NCBI RefSeq assembly: GCF_910577135.1
Contig: NZ_CAJTLL010000012.1
Span: 1 to 62,299, forward strand
DNA from: an uncultured Helicobacter sp.
GTDB taxonomy: Bacteria; Campylobacterota; Campylobacteria; Campylobacterales; Helicobacteraceae
Direction: 5' to 3'
DNA length: 62,299 bases
A program made the position numbers and the translations under genes. Positions 35,538 through 44,761 of the stretch are shown here, piece by piece. Positions within the stretch are counted from its first letter, which is position 1; every line of letters starts with the position of its first letter. The notes under the pieces are model-generated. The model worked only from the letters and a program-made list of their open reading frames with translations. It had not been told where the DNA came from and made no database searches.

Positions 35538-36311
35538 GTGGATTGGCAAAAATGCTTAAAAAATAGAGATGATATAAGCATAGCCTTAAATCATTTGAAT
35601 TTTTTGCTTGGTAAAGAGAGGAGTGAGCTTAAAGCTTGCATTAAAAAACTTTTTGGGGAATATCCAAAGGCTTTTAATGTGTTGCATATTCTTATTGCGG
35701 TAAGAGACAAAAAGGATTTGGTGCTTGATGTAAAGGGGGATTTTGTTCCATTAAATACTTATTTTGTAAGCGTTGAAAAAATCTATGAGTTTATCTCTCA
35801 AACGGGTTTAGAGCAGATTTTTTGCAATAAAAATATTAGGGATTTAAATGATTTTGTGTTTGGTATAGAGGTGGGGCTTGATAGCAATGCAAGGAAAAAC
35901 CGCAGTGGCAAAGCTATGGAAAAATGTATTAGCAATATTTTTTCTGAGGCTGAACTCATTTTTAAAGAGCAAGTTGATATTAGAGATTTTAAAGATTTGC
36001 ACGAAGCCTTTGGGGTGGATATTAAAAAATTTGACTTTGTGATTTATGGCAAAAATAAAACGTATTTTATAGAATCTAACTTTTATACAGGTGGCGGCAG
36101 TAAGCTGAACGAAACAGCAAGATCTTATCAAGATTTAGCCCCTAAATTTGAAGCATTTTCAAACTATAAATTTATTTGGATTACTGATGGTAAGGGTTGG
36201 CTTAGTGCGAAAAACAAGCTACAAGAGGCTTATAAATATGTGGAAATTTATAATTTAAGCAATCTTAAAAATTTTATACAAAGGGTTAAAAATGACACTG
36301 CCACGTTTTGA
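35538..36311 (+). CDS. DpnII/MboI-family GATC restriction endonuclease, 5' end frameshifted
   Basis: 257 residues in the open frame from GTG 35538. GIEVGLDSNARKNRSGKAME, KFDFVIYGKNKTYFIESNFY and GGSKLNETARSYQ closely follow DpnII, so GATC is the inferred target. The frame continues upstream without a start as DENKLDFDTFLQSLQTSNRT-LDFFVDW, a typical family N-terminus, to a stop at 35433. An ATG with good ribosome site (35467) is one base out of frame; one more A in the A4 run (35469-35472) would restore a roughly 281-residue enzyme. Either it starts at GTG, losing about 25 residues, or it is inactivated or phase-variable. Overlaps the methylase by 20 bases. Confidence 0.85.
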   Translation: MDWQKCLKNRDDISIALNHLNFLLGKERSELKACIKKLFGEYPKAFNVLHILIAVRDKKDLVLDVKGDFVPLNTYFVSVEKIYEFISQTGLEQIFCNKNIRDLNDFVFGIEVGLDSNARKNRSGKAMEKCISNIFSEAELIFKEQVDIRDFKDLHEAFGVDIKKFDFVIYGKNKTYFIESNFYTGGGSKLNETARSYQDLAPKFEAFSNYKFIWITDGKGWLSAKNKLQEAYKYVEIYNLSNLKNFIQRVKNDTATF

Positions 36312-37128
36312 CAAAGATTTAAACCCCTGCTTTGTCAGCAATGATAAGCTTTTTACACTCTATCAAGGCGATTGTAATAAGATTTTGCCTCAATGTGAAA
36401 ATAGCATTGATTTAATCTTTGCCGACCCGCCTTATTTTCTCTCAAATGATGGCTTAAGCATACAAAGCGGTAAAATCGTGAGTGTCAATAAGGGCGAATG
36501 GGACAAAGAAGCAAATATCACAGATATTGACGCATTTAATATGGAATGGATAAGCAATGCAAAAACTGCCCTCAAAAGCACGGGCAGCATTCTCATTAGC
36601 GGCACTTATCATAATATTTTTTCTTTAGGCAGAGCCTTGCAAAAGCTTGATTTTAAGATTCTAAATCTCATCACTTGGCAAAAGACCAATCCCCCGCCAA
36701 ATTTTAGTTGCCGCTATTTGACACATTCTACTGAGCAAATTATTTGGGCAAGAAAAAGCGTAAAACACAAGCATATTTTTCACTATGAGATTCTAAAAAA
36801 GCTTAATGGAGATAAGCAAATGCGTGATGTGTGGAGCTTCCCTGCGATTGCTCCTTGGGAAAAGGCAAATGGCAAACACCCCACACAAAAGCCTTTGAAT
36901 CTGCTTGTAAGACTGCTTTTAATGGCAAGTGATACGGATTCTCTTATCTGTGATCCTTTTAGTGGCAGTTCCACCACAGGTATAGCGGCAAATCTTTTAG
37001 GTAGAAAATTTATCGGTATAGAAAAAGAAAAAGATTTTATAGATATATCCACAGCAAGAAAATTAGAGCTTGAAAGCAATTTTGATGACATAAGAAAGAG
37101 AATTGCGGACTTAAAAAATATGCAATAA
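36292..37128 (+). CDS. DNA adenine-N6 methyltransferase, DpnA/HpyAIII type (GATC)
   Basis: 278 residues. Motif order is beta class: DPPYFLSNDGLSIQSG (catalytic DPPY near residue 46), then ITWQKTNPPPNFSCRYLTHS, KHPTQKPLNLL and the SAM-binding DPFSGSSTTG near 226. The line-up resembles DpnA and the HpyAIII methylase, both GATC-specific. It protects host DNA from the neighbouring endonuclease and may influence mismatch repair or gene expression. The start overlaps the endonuclease stop, the usual R-then-M coupling. It appears intact, so GATC methylation should be present even if the nuclease is dead. Confidence 0.9.
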   Translation: MTLPRFDKDLNPCFVSNDKLFTLYQGDCNKILPQCENSIDLIFADPPYFLSNDGLSIQSGKIVSVNKGEWDKEANITDIDAFNMEWISNAKTALKSTGSILISGTYHNIFSLGRALQKLDFKILNLITWQKTNPPPNFSCRYLTHSTEQIIWARKSVKHKHIFHYEILKKLNGDKQMRDVWSFPAIAPWEKANGKHPTQKPLNLLVRLLLMASDTDSLICDPFSGSSTTGIAANLLGRKFIGIEKEKDFIDISTARKLELESNFDDIRKRIADLKNMQ

Positions 37129-37350
37129 GGATTTTAAACGATAAAAGAGGGTTAAAAATTTAGAAAAGCCCCACAAAATAGCGTTAAATAAAAGGCTAAT
37201 TAAAACATTAAAAAGCACTTATAATGTTCATATTTTGCTGTGTGTTGCATAAAGATTCGTAATCGTAGCAAGATGAAAGTTATTTCAAAGAAGTTTAGAG
37301 CATTGTTTGCTTGATGAACATTTTAGTGAGTTTATTTAAAGAGTAGAATC

Positions 37351-37376
37351 TACCCTCCCAAATGGCAGGGAGGGTA
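37351..37376 (-). terminator. Strong hairpin downstream of groEL
   Basis: TACCCTCCC (37351-37359) and GGGAGGGTA (37368-37376) make a 9-bp stem 33 bases after the groEL stop. On the minus strand no good T-run follows; on the plus strand five A follow. It may stabilise the groESL mRNA end rather than act as a classical terminator. The rest of 37129-37408 shows no gene. Confidence 0.5.
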
Positions 37377-37408
37377 AAAATAGAAATATGTGAGAATTGA
37401 AGCGGGGC

Positions 37409-39046
37409 TTACATCATACCGCCCATACCACCCATTCCGCCCATATCTGGCATTGCTGGAGCTGGTTTGTCCTCTTTGACTTCATTAATAGTCGCTTCCG
37501 TAGTGAGCAGGAGGCTTGATACAGAGACGGCATTTTGCAGTGCTACACGCGTAACCTTAAGCGGATCGATAATGCCCTCTTTAAACATATCCACATACTC
37601 GCCCGTAGCAGCGTTAAACCCAAAGCCATCTTTTGCATTTTTTTCTACTTCATTGACTACCACACCCGCATCATATCCAGCATTTGCGGCAATTTGCCCA
37701 AGAGGTGCTTTAATAGCGCGTTTGATAATATCATAGCCAATCGCCTCATCACCCTCAAGCTTAAGTTTTACTTTTTGTGAAGCACGGATAAGCGCAGAGC
37801 CACCACCAATAACAATACCTTCATCAACTGCTGCTTTTGTCGCAGAAAGCGCATCATCTACGCGGTCCTTTTTCTCTTTCATCTCTACTTCACTTGCAGC
37901 ACCTACCTTGATAACAGCTACACCGCCACTAAGCTTAGCCAATCGCTCTTGGAGCTTTTCTCTATCATAATCGCTTGTAGTGTTTTCAATTTCCATTTTG
38001 ATTTGTGCGATTCTATCTTTGACATCTTTTGTCTTGCCCTTACCATCAACGATAGTCGTATTATCTTTATCAATGACAATTCTTGCCGCACTTCCTAAAT
38101 CCGCTAAAGTCGCAGATTCTAAAGTCTTACCAAGCTCCTCGCTAATGACTTGTCCGCCGGTAAGAATGGCTATATCTTGTAACATTGCCTTGCGTCTATC
38201 GCCAAAGCCCGGAGCTTTAACTGCTGATACATTAAGCACACCGCGCAATTTATTCACTACCAAAGTCGTAAGAGCCTCGCCCTCGATGTCTTCAGCGATA
38301 ATCAAAAGCGGTTTGCCACTTTGCATAGTCGCCTCAAGTAATGGCAGAATCTCTTTCATATTAGAGATTTTCTTATCGGTTAAAAGCACATAGGCGTTTT
38401 CAAGCTGTGCTGTCATCTTATCAGTATTAGTTACAAAATATGCGGAGAGGTAGCCTCTATCAAACTGCATACCCTCAACCACGCTTAACTCATCATTAAT
38501 CCCCTTTGCTTCCTCAACAGTAATAACGCCATCTTTGCCTACTTTTTCCATCGCTTCAGCAATGAGTGCACCGATATTTTCATCGGAATTTGCAGAGATA
38601 GTCGCCACTTGGGCAATGTCGCTCTTGCCACCTACTTTTTTACTTGCTTTTTTCAATTCCTCTACGATAGCCGTTACTGCTTTATCCATACCACGTTTTA
38701 CCTCGATAGGATTTGCCCCAGCAGTGATGTTTCGCAAACCTTCTTTATAAATACTATAGGCTAAAACGGTAGCTGTTGTCGTACCATCACCGGCTGCATC
38801 AGCTGTCTTACTCGCTACTTCTTTTACAAGCTGTGCGCCCATATTAGCGATAGGATCGGCTAATTCAATCTCTTTTGCCACAGAAACACCATCTTTTGTA
38901 ATAGCCGGTGCGCCATAGCTCTTTTGAATCAGTACATTACGCCCTTTTGGTCCCATTGTTACCTTTACAGCATCGCTTAATTGCTTAATGCCCTCATATA
39001 ACTTATTTCTTGCAGAATCTGAAAAATGAATTTCTTTACTTGCCAT
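37409..39046 (-). CDS. groEL: 60-kDa chaperonin GroEL
   Basis: 545 residues. ATP-driven folding chamber that works with GroES. Landmarks: [19 protein letters not shown], the ATP-binding Asp in [47 protein letters not shown] and the Gly-Gly-Met tail ([12 protein letters not shown]). It lies 20 bases after groES on the same transcript, controlled by the CIRCE-like operator upstream of groES. Confidence 0.98.
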   Translation of the reverse strand: MASKEIHFSDSARNKLYEGIKQLSDAVKVTMGPKGRNVLIQKSYGAPAITKDGVSVAKEIELADPIANMGAQLVKEVASKTADAAGDGTTTATVLAYSIYKEGLRNITAGANPIEVKRGMDKAVTAIVEELKKASKKVGGKSDIAQVATISANSDENIGALIAEAMEKVGKDGVITVEEAKGINDELSVVEGMQFDRGYLSAYFVTNTDKMTAQLENAYVLLTDKKISNMKEILPLLEATMQSGKPLLIIAEDIEGEALTTLVVNKLRGVLNVSAVKAPGFGDRRKAMLQDIAILTGGQVISEELGKTLESATLADLGSAARIVIDKDNTTIVDGKGKTKDVKDRIAQIKMEIENTTSDYDREKLQERLAKLSGGVAVIKVGAASEVEMKEKKDRVDDALSATKAAVDEGIVIGGGSALIRASQKVKLKLEGDEAIGYDIIKRAIKAPLGQIAANAGYDAGVVVNEVEKNAKDGFGFNAATGEYVDMFKEGIIDPLKVTRVALQNAVSVSSLLLTTEATINEVKEDKPAPAMPDMGGMGGMGGMM

Positions 39047-39066
39047 ATCTTACTCCTTAAGCTTTA

Positions 39067-39339
39067 TTATTTTTCGATAACGCCCAAAATATCATCTAGT
39101 TCTAAAACCATATATTCTTTAGAATCTAGCTTGATTTCCGCGCCCTTATATTTGCCAAATACGACTTTATCATTTTCTTTAAGCACCTTATCATCTTTGA
39201 GCTTCGCACTCACTGCCTTTACAATACCCACAAGAGGCTTTTCTTTCGCATTGTCTGGGATGATAATGCCTGAACTCGTTTTAGTATCTTCCTCAACGCG
39301 TTCTACAAGAACTCTTTCACCCAAAGGTCTAAATTTCAT
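39067..39339 (-). CDS. groES: 10-kDa co-chaperonin GroES
   Basis: 90 residues, standard length. [20 protein letters not shown] and the mobile loop with [15 protein letters not shown] are typical, ending [13 protein letters not shown]. It lacks the Cys/His-rich nickel-binding C-terminal extension of H. pylori GroES (HspA). AAGGAGTCCATA precedes ATG 39339. Confidence 0.97.
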   Translation of the reverse strand: MKFRPLGERVLVERVEEDTKTSSGIIIPDNAKEKPLVGIVKAVSAKLKDDKVLKENDKVVFGKYKGAEIKLDSKEYMVLELDDILGVIEK

Positions 39340-39378
39340 TATGGACTCCTTGCAATATATTTAAAGTTAATCAAAAAT

Positions 39379-39413
39379 TTAGCACTTAATTTTTGAAGTG
39401 CGAGAATTCTATA
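39379..39413 (-). promoter_or_regulatory. groESL promoter with CIRCE-like HrcA operator
   Basis: TTAGCACTT (39379-39387), 8 bases, AAGTGCGAG (39396-39404) matches the CIRCE pattern TTAGCACTC-N9-GAGTGCTAA with a shorter spacer and a decayed right end. A minus-strand -10 box TATAGAAT (39413-39406) lies just upstream, so the transcript would begin inside the operator. This fits HrcA repression of heat-shock genes as in H. pylori. Confidence 0.65.
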
Positions 39414-40004
39414 TGTTTTTATTAAACAAGTCAATACTTTATGGTTAATTTATAAATAAACTTTAGTATAATAAACTAAGATTATGTATGTTTTACTTTA
39501 TAAACTTTATAAATTTTTCATAATAAACTTGATTCAAGCAACCCAACGTATCACACAATAATCATAATTTTAGACAGCGAATCTGTTAGCCTGATTTTGC
39601 TAGATATTATTTCAGCACTTCAATAATGTACTTGTTTTTACTTCGCAAAAGCCAGAGGGGGTTTAATCTCATCATAAACTTACATTCCTACAAATTTAAG
39701 CCTAACTAAAAGCTATATGCGCCTCACCTCCTCATAGTTTTGCCTTTATATTTAAGAGTATAACACGCGCCTAAGAATTAGCAAAGAGGCATACCTCCAC
39801 ACAAAGTTGAGATTGAAATAAGGTATAATTAAAGAAGGAAGCATATAATCAATATTTAATAAATCTTTAAAGAATGTCTTTCATCACTTTAAGCTTTAAA
39901 TATAAAGAAGAAAACAAAGTTTTTGAGCATATTTTTTGTTAATAAAACCCATTTTTTGCTACAATCGCATATTTTGACTTCGACATTGATATGGAGTTTG
40001 CTCT
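39414..40004. other. Long divergent region between groES and ileS
   Basis: No gene seen. AT-rich. The ileS promoter is probably TACAAT at 39960-39965 behind several T-runs spaced about one helical turn apart, 40 bases before ATG 40005. Confidence 0.45.
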
Positions 40005-42788
40005 ATGAATTATAAAGATACTTTGATTTTGCCTGATACTAGCTTTCCAATGCGAGGAAATCTCCCTCAAAATGAGCCACAAACCTATGCAAAATGGCGT
40101 GATGAAAGGCTTTATAATCGCCTTAAAACTCGCTCCCTCCCCAATGCTAAAAGCTTTTGTCTACACGATGGTCCCCCTTATGCAAACGGACATTTACATA
40201 TAGGACATGCTTTGAATAAGACTCTAAAAGATATTATTATCAAATATCGCTATTTTAAGGGAGAAAATATTCGCTATACGCCCGGGTGGGATTGCCACGG
40301 ATTGCCTATCGAACAGCAGGTAGAGCAAAAAATCGGCAAGGCAAAAAAGGATAGCCTAGAGAAAACCAAGCTCCGCGCCCTCTGCCGCGAACACGCACAA
40401 AAATTTATCACCATTCAATCAAGTGAGTTTCAATCTTTAGGTATTTTAGGAGATTTTGAGAATCCTTATAAAACAATGGATTTTGCCTTTGAAGCGCAAA
40501 TTTATCGCGCCCTTATCGCGCTTGTTAAAGAAGGGCTTTTGGCAGAGCGGTTTAAGCCTATTTATTGGAGCTGGGCGTGTGAGAGTGCGCTTGCTGATGC
40601 AGAGGTCGAATATCAAGATAAACAATCAGATTCTATATTTGTCGCCTTTGATTTAAACGATAAGGCATTAAAAAAGCTAGGTATCCCACAAGGGAAGCCC
40701 ATTATTTGGACGACTACGCCTTGGACACTCCCTGCGAATGTCGCCCTTGCCTTTAATCCTACAGAATCTTATGTGCTTACTGATGATGGCTACATCGTGG
40801 CGGCAAACTTACATAGCGCGTTGGTAAAGCAGCTTGGCATTAGCGCAGGTATCACACACACTTTTGAGGCGAAAAAATTAGAGGGTTTAGAGGCGATAAA
40901 TCCACTTAATAAACGAATCTCACTTATCATTTTGGGCGAACACGTAGGTGTAAGTGATGGCACAGGCATCGTGCATACTGCACCGGGACACGGCGAAGAT
41001 GACTACTATGTGGGATTAAAATATAATTTGCAAGTGATTATGCCCGTTGATGATAAAGGAAATTTTAGCCCTTTGGTAGAATCTATGGGGCTTGTGCCAG
41101 AAGCATTTGTAAGCGAATTTGTGGGAAAACATATCTTTGATACACACGAGAGTATTTTTAAGATTCTAGGCAAGGCATTGCTTAAGAGAGATATAATTAC
41201 ACATAGCTATCCACATTGTTGGCGCTCTCATAAACCTGTGATTTATCGCGCCACTACGCAATGGTTTATCTTGCTTGATAAGCCCTTTTTTGCCGGTAAA
41301 ACCTTAAAAGAAGTCGCCCTAAGTGAACTAGAAAAGGTGAGATTCTATCCTGCTAATGGCAAAAACAGAATCTATTCAATGATTGAAAATCGCCCTGATT
41401 GGTGTATCTCTCGGCAGAGGGATTGGGGTGTGCCTATCGCCTTTTTGATTGATAAAGATACAAATACACCTTTACTTGATGATGCGGTGCTAGAGCATAT
41501 CGCAAACATCTTTGAAAAAGCAGGTTGCGATGCGTGGTGGAGCTATGAGGTAGAGAAGCTTTTGCCCCCAAGCCATCAGCATTTAAGCAAAAAACTCACA
41601 AAGAGTAAACATATCCTTGATGTGTGGTTTGATAGCGGCAGCACGTGGAGTGCGGTGCTTGATAATGAATACAGAATCAAGGGCAATAACTATGACGCAG
41701 GGGCATATCCTGCAGATATGTATTTAGAGGGAAGCGATCAGCATAGAGGGTGGTTTCAAAGCTCACTTTTGCTCTCTTGTGCTATTGCTAAAAAAGCACC
41801 TTATAAAGAAGTGGTAACGCACGGCTTTACCTTTGACAGAAATGGTGAAAAAATGAGTAAAAGCAAGGGCAATGTGATTGCTCCAAATGAGATTATTAAG
41901 ACACAAGGCAGTGAGATTCTAAGGCTGTGGGTGGCACTCAGCCATTATCAAAGCGACCAAAATATTAGCGATGAGATATTAAAGCAAGTGGGCGAACAAT
42001 ATCGCAAAATCCGCAATACGATACGATTTCTCCTTGCTAATGCAGCTATAAATCCGCAAGATATGGTAAGCAAAGATGAGCTAGGGCAGATAGATAGATG
42101 GATTCTAAGTGAGTGCGATAGGGTGTTTGATGAGGCATATCACTACTTTGATGAATATGAGTTTGCTAAGGCATTAGGTGTAGTGATGAACTTCCTCACA
42201 AATGAGCTAAGCGGTATTTATTTGGATTTGTGCAAGGATATACTCTATTGTGATAGCGCAGATTCTATACGTCGCCGTGCCATACAGAGTGCTATGGTGA
42301 TGATTTTGCGCTCTTTATTGCATTTTATCGCGCCTATACTTACCTATACAGCCGATGAAGCCTTTAATCACGCAAGCCACGCGGTAAAAGGAGCGCATAA
42401 AGATGTCTTTGATATGCTAAGAACTCCTTGCAAAGCGCATTATAATACGCAGGTTGATGTAGATTTTGCCTATTTATTGCGCGTGAGGGAAAAGTTTGGC
42501 GAAGTGTTAGATAGCCTTAAAAAGCAAAAGATTCTTAAATCCTCACTTGAAGTGCTGCTGCAAACTCCTAGCGATATAGCCCTGCTTGATAAATGGCTCA
42601 TCATCTCTGGGGCAAAGAGCAAAGTGAGCGGTGGCGAGGCATTGGCAAGATTTGAGATTGAGGGGCAAGAGTTTGTGCTGTATAGGGCACAAAAAGACAA
42701 ATGCGAGCGGTGCTGGCAATTTGTCGTTAGCGATTCTAGCCCATTGTGTGAGCGCTGTGCGGCTGTGGTAGAGAACATGAAGCAATGA
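40005..42788 (+). CDS. ileS: Isoleucyl-tRNA synthetase
   Basis: 927 residues. Class I synthetase charging tRNA-Ile, with a CP1 editing domain. HIGH-type motif GPPYANGHLHIGHALNK (about 57-73), editing-site WTTTPWTLPANVALAF, KMSKSKGNV (about 617) and a C-terminal zinc knuckle CERCWQFV..LCERCAAV. Bacterial-type (IleS1). ATG 40005 is preceded by GGAGTTTGCTCT. The MFS gene follows after 72 bases. Confidence 0.98.
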   Translation: MNYKDTLILPDTSFPMRGNLPQNEPQTYAKWRDERLYNRLKTRSLPNAKSFCLHDGPPYANGHLHIGHALNKTLKDIIIKYRYFKGENIRYTPGWDCHGLPIEQQVEQKIGKAKKDSLEKTKLRALCREHAQKFITIQSSEFQSLGILGDFENPYKTMDFAFEAQIYRALIALVKEGLLAERFKPIYWSWACESALADAEVEYQDKQSDSIFVAFDLNDKALKKLGIPQGKPIIWTTTPWTLPANVALAFNPTESYVLTDDGYIVAANLHSALVKQLGISAGITHTFEAKKLEGLEAINPLNKRISLIILGEHVGVSDGTGIVHTAPGHGEDDYYVGLKYNLQVIMPVDDKGNFSPLVESMGLVPEAFVSEFVGKHIFDTHESIFKILGKALLKRDIITHSYPHCWRSHKPVIYRATTQWFILLDKPFFAGKTLKEVALSELEKVRFYPANGKNRIYSMIENRPDWCISRQRDWGVPIAFLIDKDTNTPLLDDAVLEHIANIFEKAGCDAWWSYEVEKLLPPSHQHLSKKLTKSKHILDVWFDSGSTWSAVLDNEYRIKGNNYDAGAYPADMYLEGSDQHRGWFQSSLLLSCAIAKKAPYKEVVTHGFTFDRNGEKMSKSKGNVIAPNEIIKTQGSEILRLWVALSHYQSDQNISDEILKQVGEQYRKIRNTIRFLLANAAINPQDMVSKDELGQIDRWILSECDRVFDEAYHYFDEYEFAKALGVVMNFLTNELSGIYLDLCKDILYCDSADSIRRRAIQSAMVMILRSLLHFIAPILTYTADEAFNHASHAVKGAHKDVFDMLRTPCKAHYNTQVDVDFAYLLRVREKFGEVLDSLKKQKILKSSLEVLLQTPSDIALLDKWLIISGAKSKVSGGEALARFEIEGQEFVLYRAQKDKCERCWQFVVSDSSPLCERCAAVVENMKQ

Positions 42789-42860
42789 AGTGGGCCAATG
42801 GGCTTTGTGGGTAAGCAAAGCGGTTATAAGTCTTTGCTAATTTGTGTTTAAGGATTACCT

Positions 42861-44087
42861 ATGTCCCAAGATTCTATACATAATGCTAAAGATGGGGATT
42901 CATCCTCCCCAAAGGGATTTGAAAAACTCTTGTTGATTTTTATCCTTGCTTTTATGTCAAGTATCGCGCCACTTTCTACGGATATGTATCTCCCTGCTTT
43001 GCCAAATGTAAGTGAGAGCTTTGCGGTGAGCGATTTCTACGCACAGCTTTCACTTGCGGCATTTTTTATTGCCTTTGCTTTTGGGCAGTTGATATATGGA
43101 CCACTAAGCGATGCCTTTGGGCGCAAAAAACCCTTGTATGCGGGGTTGGTGCTATTTATCACTTCAAGTATTGGCTGTGTGCTGGTAGATTCTATTTATG
43201 CCTTCATTGTGCTAAGATTTTTTGAAGCTTTAGGTGGCTGCGCGGGAGTGGTGATAGCTCGTGCAATAGTCAATGATAGGTTTGCACTCAAAGATGCTGC
43301 AAGTGTGTTTGCGTTGATGATGGTAATTTCCTCGCTCGCACCTATGCTCGCCCCTGCGCTTGGGTCTATATTACTTGGGTTTTTTGAATGGTATAGTATC
43401 TTTTTGACACTTTTTAGCTTAGGCATAGTGCTGTATATACTCATCATCTTTGTCCTTAAAGAATCTGCCCCTAAGACTAAAACGCCCTTTTCTCACCACG
43501 AAATCATCAAGCATTACAAACTCATTTTAAGCGATAAAATCTTTATGGTCTATGTGCTTTCAGGGGCATTTGCTATGGGGGCATTATTTGCCTATATTAC
43601 GGGTTCATCATTTGTATTTATGAATGTTTTTGCATCAGATAAAAATATTTATAGCCTCATTTTTGCACTTAATGCCCTAGGGTTGATGATATGCTCTACG
43701 CTTAATGCAAAGATTGTGCTTAAAACTTCACCTGAATATATATTAAAAAAGGCGTTTGTGGCTATGAGTGTGTTTGCTTGTATATTGATAGGTGCAGGAA
43801 TGATAGGGGATTTTATATTGTTTGAAATGGCACTTTTTGCGACGCTTTCTTCACTAGGATTCTTACTGCCTAACCTTACGACTTTAGCAATGGCGCGATT
43901 TAAGGCATATTCAGGCACGGCAAGTGCTGTGCTAGGGACAATACAATTTACCTTGGCGGGTATTATGTCATTTCTTGTTGGGGCATTTGAAGCAAACACA
44001 CCCATTTTGTTAGCATTAGCAATGGCAATTGCCGTGTGGTGCGGTAGTGGAATATATATGAGTATATTATTTACAAACAAAAAATAA
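42861..44087 (+). CDS. Bcr/CflA-family MFS drug exporter
   Basis: 408 residues, about 12 membrane helices, inner membrane. The DHA1/Bcr signature SSIAPLSTDMYLPALPNVSES is at about 36-56, followed by motif A-like GQLIYGPLSDAFGRKKPLY and motif C-like ASVFALMMVISSLAPMLAPALG. Predicted to export drugs or small metabolites by proton antiport; the substrate is unknown. Same strand as ileS, 72 bases downstream; ATG 42861 has an AAGGATTACCT ribosome site. Confidence 0.88.
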   Translation: MSQDSIHNAKDGDSSSPKGFEKLLLIFILAFMSSIAPLSTDMYLPALPNVSESFAVSDFYAQLSLAAFFIAFAFGQLIYGPLSDAFGRKKPLYAGLVLFITSSIGCVLVDSIYAFIVLRFFEALGGCAGVVIARAIVNDRFALKDAASVFALMMVISSLAPMLAPALGSILLGFFEWYSIFLTLFSLGIVLYILIIFVLKESAPKTKTPFSHHEIIKHYKLILSDKIFMVYVLSGAFAMGALFAYITGSSFVFMNVFASDKNIYSLIFALNALGLMICSTLNAKIVLKTSPEYILKKAFVAMSVFACILIGAGMIGDFILFEMALFATLSSLGFLLPNLTTLAMARFKAYSGTASAVLGTIQFTLAGIMSFLVGAFEANTPILLALAMAIAVWCGSGIYMSILFTNKK

Positions 44088-44126
44088 AAAGTATAATATA
44101 ATCATTCTTATTTTAAGGAGGATTAT

Positions 44127-44375
44127 ATGAGAATGTTCTGCTACATTGGTATTGTAGGGCTTGTGGGGATTTTAAGTATGGGTTGTGCCACGAGCAGCAG
44201 CCTTAAGCATAAAAGTGCAGCAGCTACGGGCTGTCCGCCAAATGAAACACAAATCAGCAACAAAAAGCATACTTTCTATCCTGCTGAAGGCTATACCTAT
44301 CGTATTTCTTGCAATGGTAGGAGTTTTTATTGTGAAAGCACATCTATTGGCACAAAATGCGGCCCTACGCAATGA
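44127..44375 (+). CDS. Small cysteine-containing lipoprotein
   Basis: 82 residues. Lipoprotein signal MRMFCYIGIVGLVGILSMGC (Cys 20), then a short Ser/Lys linker and a compact domain with four cysteines (GCPPNETQ, ISCNGRSFYCES, TKCGPTQ) that could form two disulfides in the periplasm. TATAAT at 44095-44100 and AAGGAGG before ATG 44127 support independent expression. No family recognised. Confidence 0.7.
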   Translation: MRMFCYIGIVGLVGILSMGCATSSSLKHKSAAATGCPPNETQISNKKHTFYPAEGYTYRISCNGRSFYCESTSIGTKCGPTQ

Positions 44376-44376
44376 G

Positions 44377-44393
44377 AGAATCTTAAAGATTCT
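44377..44393. repeat. Inverted pair of the AGATTCT motif between convergent genes
   Basis: AGAATCTT-A-AAGATTCT: perfect 8-bp arms with a single central base, 2 bases after the stop of the small lipoprotein gene and in front of a convergent gene. Same motif and arrangement as 17232-17252. Confidence 0.6.
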
Positions 44394-44492
44394 ATTGAAA
44401 TAGGAGTGTGCTAAGTGTTTGTTTTAGGGTTAGGGATAAACCCCACCACATCCTGAGCTTTAGATAATGATTTGAGATTTTCTTACCATTAA

Positions 44493-44681
44493 TTAAGGGA
44501 TGGGCTTCATAGTCGGGGATGTAGCGGATTTTGGCAATCCCATATTAGCATTACCCTCAAACTGCCGCTCAAAGTAATCCATAGTTTGATAGCCTCCTAG
44601 TGCGTTTTTTATGTCTGCTTCGAGGCAGCCACTCATCGTAATGAAGCTTATAGAAAGTATGAAAAACATTATATGCCACAT
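44493..44681 (-). CDS. Very small putative lipoprotein
   Basis: 62 residues. MWHIMFFILSISFITMSGC resembles a lipoprotein signal with a slightly off lipobox (MSGC). The mature 43 residues are polar (LEADIKNALGGYQTMDYFER, Pro-rich end). GAGGG lies 8 bases before ATG 44681. Monocistronic and convergent with the previous lipoprotein gene. Function unknown. Confidence 0.5.
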   Translation of the reverse strand: MWHIMFFILSISFITMSGCLEADIKNALGGYQTMDYFERQFEGNANMGLPKSATSPTMKPIP

Positions 44682-44761
44682 ATTTATACCCTCGAATTGA
44701 TATATACAATAATGAATTTGTGCAGCAAAACTGCAAACATTTTTCTTTAAGATGTGTGATT

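Noticed and set aside
37351..37376. The hairpin as a terminator for the rightward methylase gene.
   Set aside because: It is over 220 bases away and followed by A, not T, on the plus strand; it is closer to the groEL end.
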